Origin: Streptococcus oralis
GTDB lineage: Bacteria; Bacillota; Bacilli; Lactobacillales; Streptococcaceae
Direction: 5' to 3'
Length of the DNA stretch: 64,000 nucleotides
Assembly: GCF_004127215.1 (NCBI RefSeq)
Contig: NZ_QEWJ01000009.1
Location: forward strand, 23,209-87,208
Numbering within the stretch: position 1 is the stretch's first letter; every line of letters starts with the position of its first letter. Below the pieces are notes generated by a model that did not search any database, was not told where the DNA came from, and saw only the letters and a program-made list of their open reading frames with translations. Shown here one piece after another: positions 54,949-60,367 of this stretch. A program made the position numbers and the translations under genes.

Positions 54949-55541
54949 TGGGTTTCAATCTTGACATCCCCATAATTACTTGGCGAGAACTTGCTGTCAT
55001 AGATGGTACACCAGTCTTTTAAGACTTTCTGATTGACGATTTCGTCATAGTAAGAATCCAAATCCTTGGTAGTGATACCGTACTGCTCTAGGTAGGATTT
55101 CACCTGAGCCTCGTCTTCGATATAAGTTTCCGTATCTGCTTTCTTTAAACCTATTTTTACAGATTTTTTTAAAGTACGGTCTTTATGAGAATATACAGTC
55201 CATATTTTTATTTTCATGTTGGACTCTATACGTTTTTCAAATGATATCGAACCAATTTCATCTTCAGAATAAAAACTAAATCCAATTCTTAGTTCAAGAT
55301 AACCTTCCGGAAGATTTTTATAATTTCCTGAAGGTGTATACCTTAAAAATTCTCCATCGCTTGGCCAGACTGGTTTAATATCAAACCCATCGATGTTTCT
55401 TAAAATATTATTTGATCGATAGGTTTTCTCCGTCTCCTGATAAATCTCATCAAAAATGTTTTTAGGTTGACGCACAAAAAAGTAAAAACAGGATGATATG
55501 ATTATCACGAATAAGGCTACTAAACCGAGTGTTTTCTTCAT
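54933..55541 (-). CDS. TipC-like immunity protein, paralogue 3
   Basis: 202 residues with the same anchor type (LGLVALFVIIISSCFYFF). A distinct middle reads GEFLRYTPSGNYKNLPEGY and SISFEKRIESNMKIKIW, followed by the common tail DWCTIYDSKFSPSNYGDVK...WENW. The start at 55541 has GAGGAAAAG upstream. The stop codon overlaps the reading frame of the detached tip. It follows the broken tip and may originally have been its immunity gene. Confidence 0.82.
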   Translation of the reverse strand: MKKTLGLVALFVIIISSCFYFFVRQPKNIFDEIYQETEKTYRSNNILRNIDGFDIKPVWPSDGEFLRYTPSGNYKNLPEGYLELRIGFSFYSEDEIGSISFEKRIESNMKIKIWTVYSHKDRTLKKSVKIGLKKADTETYIEDEAQVKSYLEQYGITTKDLDSYYDEIVNQKVLKDWCTIYDSKFSPSNYGDVKIETQWENW

Positions 55542-55553
55542 TAACTTTTCCTC

Positions 55554-56015
55554 CTAATCTGCTAATGCTTCCAAACGATTTAAAAATGTCGATACTTCTG
55601 GATATTTTCTTTCAATATATGCTTTAAGAGCATCCTCACCATCTAGCTTAATATCCGTTGGTCGCAAACTATCATAAATAGTATCTCTGACTGTATCCCA
55701 ATCCTTATTTTTTAGGAATTCTCTTTCTCTCTGAGAGGAGTCTTTTTGAAGATCAGCATAGTAAGAAGATATGGCTTGGTCATAGGATTGTCCCTTCTGC
55801 ATATGACCAATAAGATTGACCGAGTCCAAATCAGCCTTGTAGTCATCCTCACCAATGCTTGGTTTCTTATCCGTAGCGTTAAAGGTCCTGTCTCCCTAAC
55901 AGCCAGAAAGGTCCTTGACATGCTCTCTACCGCCATAGACGTCGGATAACTGGAAACTGCTAGGATTTAGATAAGTAGCCATAGTGATGGACTGGTGGGT
56001 AAAGTCTGCATGGCC
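55554..56015 (-). pseudogene. Detached toxin tip, inactivated by nonsense codon
   Basis: Collinear with residues 389-541 of the complete toxin over all 153 codons, starting at the GHADFT codons directly after the paralogue 2 stop (2 bases between). Codon 40 (55896-55898) is TAG where the toxin has Glu428, and the preceding Trp is Cys. No start codon precedes it. The frame after the stop is intact (MDSVNLIGH... to RLEALAD), so decay is recent. Confidence 0.85.
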
Positions 56016-56017
56016 TG

Positions 56018-56632
56018 TCACCAATTATCCCACTGGGTTTCAACTTTCACCTCGCCATAGTTGCTTGGCGAGTACTTGCTGTCATAAATCGTGCACCAGT
56101 CTTTCAAGACTTTTTGGTTGACGATTTCGTCGTAGTAAGAATCCAAATCCTTGGCAGTGATACCGTACTGTTCTAGGTATGATTTTACCTCTGATTGCTC
56201 ATCAATATATACTTTGGAATTATTTTCTTTTTTTATTATAGTAACTTCTTTACTCAAAACACCTAATTTATAATTGTAGCTTCCCCATACTTTCACACTA
56301 ACATTAGAAGATAGTCTTCTTTCAGAGTAAATGAACAAAACCTTCTGTGAGTTTCGAAAATTAAAACCAATTTCTATCTCAGAATAATCTGACGGTGTTT
56401 TCTCTTTGTTGTATAATCCGAACGGAGTATACAAAATATTGGGGTCATCACTTGGCCAAACTGCTCTGATTTTAAATCCATCTATGTTTCTTAAAATATT
56501 ATTTGACCGATAGGTTTTCTCCGTCTCCTGATAAATCTCATCAAAGATATTTTTAGGTTGATGGATAAAAAAGTAGAAACAAGATGATACGATTATCACG
56601 AATAAGGCTACTAAACCAAGGATTTTCTTCAT
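56018..56632 (-). CDS. TipC-like immunity protein, paralogue 2
   Basis: 204 residues. The start MKKILGLVALFV at 56632 is chosen; the longer frame to 56704 lies inside paralogue 1. The first ~90 residues are almost identical to paralogue 5, including PSDYSEIEIGFNF. The middle (VLFIYSERRLSSNVSVKVWGSYN and VTIIKKENNSKVYIDEQ) is unique. The common tail ends GEVKVETQWDNW. It starts 4 bases after paralogue 1 with no clear ribosome site, suggesting coupled translation. Confidence 0.82.
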   Translation of the reverse strand: MKKILGLVALFVIIVSSCFYFFIHQPKNIFDEIYQETEKTYRSNNILRNIDGFKIRAVWPSDDPNILYTPFGLYNKEKTPSDYSEIEIGFNFRNSQKVLFIYSERRLSSNVSVKVWGSYNYKLGVLSKEVTIIKKENNSKVYIDEQSEVKSYLEQYGITAKDLDSYYDEIVNQKVLKDWCTIYDSKYSPSNYGEVKVETQWDNW

Positions 56633-56636
56633 ACTA

Positions 56637-57248
56637 TCACCAATTCTCCCACTGGGTTTCAACCTTGACATCACCATAATTTGTTGGCGAGTACTTGCTG
56701 TCATAAATCGAGCACCAGTCCTTCAAGACTTTCTGGTTGACGATTTCGTCGTAGTAAGAATCCAAGTCCTTAGCAGTGATGCCGTACTGCTCTAGGTAGG
56801 ATTTCACCTGAGCTTCGTCTTCGATAGATTTATCAGTTCCATCTTGGTTTATGAGTAGCTGTACATTTTTTTGAAATAATTTTTCTTTTGTAAGATACCT
56901 ACCAAAAATGAAAATTCTTAACTCATTACTTAATTCCTTCTCAAAAGAAACGAAGACTGTATTTGTATCTTTTGTAAAATGAAATATTAAATCAATATTT
57001 TTATAGTCATGTGGAGTTTTCTGTTTTTTATAAAGTACATAAGAATAAAATTTAGAATCATCATCATACTCTTGATATTTATGTACTTCGACGTCTTTCA
57101 ACTGGTTAAAAATATTGTTACCAAGATAAGTCTTCTCTGTTTCTTGGTAGATTTCATCAAAAATGTTTTTAGGTTGATGAATAAAAAAGTAGAAACAGGA
57201 TAAAACAATTAGTACAAAAAACGCTACTAAACCTAATATTTTTTTCAT
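56637..57248 (-). CDS. TipC-like immunity protein, paralogue 1 (next to the complete toxin)
   Basis: About 203 residues, membrane helix LGLVAFFVLIVLSCFYFF. The middle is the most divergent of the five (LKDVEVHKYQEYDDDSKFYSYV, quoted in part: VHKYQEYDDDSKFYSYV). It has the standard tail DWCSIYDSKYSPTNYGDVK...WENW. The third of three consecutive ATGs (57248) sits six bases after GGAGG. It starts 10 bases after the toxin stop, so by position it is the cognate immunity protein. Confidence 0.85.
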   Translation of the reverse strand: MKKILGLVAFFVLIVLSCFYFFIHQPKNIFDEIYQETEKTYLGNNIFNQLKDVEVHKYQEYDDDSKFYSYVLYKKQKTPHDYKNIDLIFHFTKDTNTVFVSFEKELSNELRIFIFGRYLTKEKLFQKNVQLLINQDGTDKSIEDEAQVKSYLEQYGITAKDLDSYYDEIVNQKVLKDWCSIYDSKYSPTNYGDVKVETQWENW

Positions 57249-57258
57249 CATCATCCTC

Positions 57259-58884
57259 CTAATCCGCCACGACTTCCAAGCGATTTAAAAATGTAGATAC
57301 ATCTGGATAGTTACTTTCAATATATGCTTTAAGAGCATTCTCTCCATCTAGCTTAATATCCGTTGGTCGCAAACTATCATAAATAGTATTCCTGACTTTA
57401 TTCCAATCCTTATTTTTTAAGAATTCCCTTTCTCTCTGAGAAGAGTCTTTTTGTAGATCAGCATAGTAAGAAGAGATTGCTTGGTCATAGGATTGCCCCT
57501 TTTGCATACGACCGATGAGGTTAACTGAGTCCAAATCCGCCTTGTAGTCATCTTCACCAATACTTGGCTTCATATCATTTGCATTAAAGGTCGTGTCTCC
57601 CTCCCAGCCTGAAAGGTCCTTGACACGCTCTCTACCGCCATAGACGTCGGATAACTGAACTTGATTAGGATTAAGATTAGTGGCCATAGTAATGGACTGG
57701 TGGGTAAAGTCTGCGTGGCCCGCTCCATTGTTAGAGTATGACTTTAGTTTGCTATCCCAAAACGTATCAAAATCATCCACCTTACCGTAAGCTTCTTTAT
57801 ATTCACTTTTAGCCAACTTATATTTTTTTGGAGTGTCAGTTCTCATTTTAGTTGAAGAATTCCCTCCACCAGCTAGTGTATGCTGCAGTCTAAGGTTATA
57901 ATACAGTTCTTTTGCCTTCTCTTCTTTCAACCCCAGTTCTTGAAAGATTTCAAGAATTGGTTTCAACGTTCTCCATTTTTGGCCTGTCTGCGGATCACTC
58001 ACAAATTCATTATAAAAATATGGCCACAATCCACCTGCCGTTTCGTTCCACTTAAACCCATCATAGTTTGCAGCACCGACGACTCGCAAAAAGATATAGT
58101 CACGAAACTCTTGACTAGAGGTTGGGAATTTCTTATCTATTCCTTGCTTGATGGTCAAGAGCTGTTGGGCTGTCTCTACATCAAAGCCGTATTCTGCCAT
58201 CATAGTCTGGACAAAGGCTTTCTCTTGACGGCTGAGCTTCAAATCCTTTGTATCAGAATAGGCAGTCAGGTAGTTGGCCCAAGTCAGGTCAGATGGGACT
58301 TTAAAGACCCCTGTCTTTGCATCCCAACTCGTTTCAATCTGGGCCAGTCCACGACTCAGTTGCACATCGATACTGTCTAGATCATCGAACAGTCCCCCTG
58401 AGTAGCTATCATAGGTTCGCAGGTCTCTCAAAATTGTTTCATAGACGCGTTTATTAGCCTGGTGACCTCGTATGAGTTCCGTATTATTCCCCTTTTTTTC
58501 GCTATCTAGGCTCAAGGTGGAGAAGGATTGATTGACTTCATATAAATAGGCAATCATTTGCTCTTCCTGGCGGATCTTATCAAGCAGATCATCCTCGCGC
58601 CAACTCTTGCTGTCGACCATCGTTTGGTAGTCTTCTGGTAATTTCTTGATGGCTTGAGAGAAGGTCTCGGCATAGAGCTGTCCCCCTTTGCTCAGGGGCA
58701 GTAAGACACTTGCAAAAAAACTTCTAGCCGAATCATAAGCATCTCCCTTTAGACTCTCCGTATCCTCTGAAAATTTTTGAATGGCTGATTGCAAGTCTTG
58801 ATAAGCCTCCACCTGTGATTGGCACATGGTCGCTACACTCGAACTTTGTAGTTGTGATTGTTCCAAGTACATATCAATGCCCAT
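57259..58884 (-). CDS. LXG-domain type VIIb secretion toxin, TelC-like
   Basis: 541 residues. Residues 1-~200 form the helical LXG secretion domain, with the L-x-G as LKG at 45-47 (ESLKGDAYDSARSFF). A helical middle follows. The last 153 residues (389-541, from GHADFTHQ) contain LSGWEGDTT and the Asp-rich stretch EDDYKADLD at 444-452. TelC of S. intermedius, neutralised by TipC, is an LXG lipid II phosphatase with an essential Asp-rich motif. The TipC-like neighbours and this motif support the same class. The gene overlaps the second small partner by 11 bases. The EssC/EsaA machine must be elsewhere in the genome. Confidence 0.85.
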   Translation of the reverse strand: MGIDMYLEQSQLQSSSVATMCQSQVEAYQDLQSAIQKFSEDTESLKGDAYDSARSFFASVLLPLSKGGQLYAETFSQAIKKLPEDYQTMVDSKSWREDDLLDKIRQEEQMIAYLYEVNQSFSTLSLDSEKKGNNTELIRGHQANKRVYETILRDLRTYDSYSGGLFDDLDSIDVQLSRGLAQIETSWDAKTGVFKVPSDLTWANYLTAYSDTKDLKLSRQEKAFVQTMMAEYGFDVETAQQLLTIKQGIDKKFPTSSQEFRDYIFLRVVGAANYDGFKWNETAGGLWPYFYNEFVSDPQTGQKWRTLKPILEIFQELGLKEEKAKELYYNLRLQHTLAGGGNSSTKMRTDTPKKYKLAKSEYKEAYGKVDDFDTFWDSKLKSYSNNGAGHADFTHQSITMATNLNPNQVQLSDVYGGRERVKDLSGWEGDTTFNANDMKPSIGEDDYKADLDSVNLIGRMQKGQSYDQAISSYYADLQKDSSQREREFLKNKDWNKVRNTIYDSLRPTDIKLDGENALKAYIESNYPDVSTFLNRLEVVAD

Positions 58885-59233
58885 GACGTGTCTCCTCCTC
58901 TCTTTCTAGTTCCTTGCGTCTTTCATAGTAAACCTCATCCAAGTCTCCCTCTAACCGGAACTTTTCTTTTTTCAAATCATCCATGTGGTAGGTGAGATCC
59001 TCAAGGATTTGGTTTTTGAGTTGGTTTCTTTGCAGGAGCGTTTCTTCCAACTGTTCTGCGTATCGACTCTGATAGGCCGCCTCCCACAAATCACTTTGAT
59101 AACGGTGGCTAGCTCTATCATATCCTTCAAAGATTTCTATCAGTTCTTTGGTGCGGTACTTCTCTTTTCCATTGTCTTCTAGCTGGTACAAGAGGTCTCG
59201 CTCTCTTTTCTTCAACTCATCTAACTTGCTCAT
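58874..59233 (-). CDS. LXG-toxin partner protein, DUF3958-like (Lap2)
   Basis: A 119-residue, highly charged, almost all-helical protein (KLDELKKRERDLLYQLEDNG ... EFYERRKELEREEETRHGH; second piece: YYERRKELEREEETRHGH). It sits second in the lap1-lap2-LXG order known from Streptococcus type VIIb effector operons. There the small helical proteins bind the LXG domain and are needed for export. It overlaps lap1 by 4 and the toxin gene by 11 bases. Confidence 0.82.
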   Translation of the reverse strand: MSKLDELKKRERDLLYQLEDNGKEKYRTKELIEIFEGYDRASHRYQSDLWEAAYQSRYAEQLEETLLQRNQLKNQILEDLTYHMDDLKKEKFRLEGDLDEVYYERRKELEREEETRHGH

Positions 59234-59508
59234 GCATTACTCCTAAAATCATTTGCAGCAGCCTCATCTAGCGCCTCAAAATCACTCGCTACAGAGTGCA
59301 GTCGTTCTGAAGTTAGGGTTACAGCAGCCGAAATCTGACTAGCTAGATTTTGATCCTTTGTCAGACATTGATGGGCCTTGTTATTCCCTTGAAGAGTCGT
59401 TAGGTCATCTTGACTAGCCATAGCGATTGCTGTTAACGATTGACAAGCATTTTTCAGCTGACTCGCATACGTTTGAGCCAGATTTAGATCACTTTTTACT
59501 GTTGACAT
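59230..59508 (-). CDS. LXG-toxin partner protein, WXG100-like/DUF3130-like (Lap1)
   Basis: A 92-residue helical hairpin-type protein starting MSTVKSDLNLAQTYASQLKN and ending EALDEAAANDFRSNA, of the TIGR04197/DUF3130 type. These proteins associate with the LXG domain as targeting factors. It is the first gene of the toxin operon. A strong extended -10 promoter lies 64 bases upstream. Confidence 0.82.
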   Translation of the reverse strand: MSTVKSDLNLAQTYASQLKNACQSLTAIAMASQDDLTTLQGNNKAHQCLTKDQNLASQISAAVTLTSERLHSVASDFEALDEAAANDFRSNA

Positions 59509-59571
59509 GACTTTTCTATCCTTTTTCTCAATCCCTAGTGTTAGGTTTACTTCATTTAGCTATATAGGCCT

Positions 59572-59577
59572 ATTATA
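59572..59577 (-). promoter_or_regulatory. Promoter of the LXG toxin operon
   Basis: The minus strand reads TGGTATAAT, a perfect TG-extended -10, 64 bases before the first gene. No good -35 is seen at 17 bases. Confidence 0.7.
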
Positions 59578-59636
59578 CCATGTTTTGAATGCAAGCCCTA
59601 ATTTATACTATATTTTGATAATAGAATAATCCTATA

Positions 59637-59672
59637 GCGAAAAAGCTACCCATTTAGAGTAGCTTTATTATC
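59637..59672. terminator. Hairpin terminator in the rpsO/LXG interval (1 of 3)
   Basis: AAAAGCTACcca-TTTA-gagTAGCTTTA type stem (AAAGCTAC/GTAGCTTT) with T-runs on both strands. Confidence 0.7.
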
Positions 59673-59727
59673 AAGATCTGCTCAATTGAACACGGACTAA
59701 GCACTTGATAAAAACAAAAAAATCTCC

Positions 59728-59754
59728 CCAAAGGGAGATGATCTGATTTACTTA
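59728..59754 (-). terminator. Hairpin terminator in the rpsO/LXG interval (2 of 3)
   Basis: The minus strand has ATCTCCCTTTGGGGAGAT followed by TTTTTTTG. Confidence 0.78.
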
Positions 59755-59759
59755 CCTTA

Positions 59760-59845
59760 CAGTGCTAGGAACCGTAACCGAAGATAATACTTGAGTATAT
59801 CGAGGTACGGTGACAACATAAAAAGCCCTCTGAAGTCAGAGAGCT
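59760..59845. repeat. Flanking direct repeat, right copy (with terminator)
   Basis: Same unit as 53112-53198 with only about six differences over ~86 bases, same orientation, 6.65 kb apart. Here it lies downstream of rpsO. Confidence 0.88.
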
Positions 59846-59846
59846 C
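59819..59846 (-). terminator. rpsO terminator (3 of 3 in the interval)
   Basis: The minus strand has AGCTCTCTGACTTCAGAGGGC followed by TTTTTATG. It is the hairpin end of the right direct-repeat copy. Confidence 0.8.
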
Positions 59847-59860
59847 CAGTCTTGCTGGAT

Positions 59861-59944
59861 AAAACGTTTATAGACTAGGCGACGAGGCGAAGATTGTACT
59901 AATGGTACATCGAGCCGAAGCCAACGAAGTATAGAAACGTTTTA
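59861..59944. repeat. 84-base imperfect palindrome in the rpsO 3' region
   Basis: Outer arms AAAACGTTTATAG and TATAGAAACGTTTT are complementary. The interior holds GCGACGAGGCGAAGA, a TGTACTAATGGTACA palindrome and CGAGCCGAAGCCAACG. It lies between the rpsO stop (59954) and its terminator, so it would be in the mRNA 3' end. It may be a small intergenic repeat of BOX-like design. Confidence 0.65.
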
Positions 59945-59953
59945 GACGCAAGA

Positions 59954-60223
59954 TTAGCGACGAAGTCCTAGAGAGTTGATTAACTCACGGTAACGGTTAA
60001 CGTCGTTCTTACGCAAGTATGCAAGCAAGTTACGACGGCGACCGATTTTCTTCATCAATCCACGGTATGTAGCGTGGTCTTTTTTGTGTTGTTTGATGTG
60101 TTCGTTAAGGTGGTTGATTTCCCAAGTAAGGACAGCAACTTGAACCTCTACTGAACCTGTATCACCTTCGTGACGTGCATATTGTGCAATGATTTCATTT
60201 TTTTTCTCTTTTGAGATTGCCAT
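59954..60223 (-). CDS. rpsO: 30S ribosomal protein S15
   Basis: 89-residue S15, which binds 16S rRNA early in 30S assembly. It starts [24 protein letters not shown] and contains [18 protein letters not shown] and the ending [13 protein letters not shown] (in pieces under twenty). AAAAAGGAGAAAC precedes the start. The 5' leader at 60224-60300 can fold around ACAGGCATGCC...CCTGT; autoregulatory S15 leaders are known, but this one was not matched to a described class. Confidence 0.97.
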   Translation of the reverse strand: MAISKEKKNEIIAQYARHEGDTGSVEVQVAVLTWEINHLNEHIKQHKKDHATYRGLMKKIGRRRNLLAYLRKNDVNRYRELINSLGLRR

Positions 60224-60367
60224 GATGTTTCTCCTTTTTATTTGGCTTCATCCGAGTGACAGGTTGGCATGCCTGTAACCAAGAAGAAGTTATTTGTCTT
60301 TATGACAGTTCTTATTCTACCAAGAAGCTGAGACTTTGTCAACTGATTTACTGTTTAAAGCCTTGAA

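Noticed and set aside
55712-55936. Separate small ORF within the broken toxin tip
   Set aside because: It is in a shifted frame. The true homology is in the frame of the tip on both sides of the TAG codon.
53231-59508. Type VIIb secretion core (EssC, EsaA, EssA, EssB, EsxA)
   Set aside because: No FtsK/EssC-like ATPase or other machine protein is in the window. Lap1 is a partner-type protein, not EsxA.
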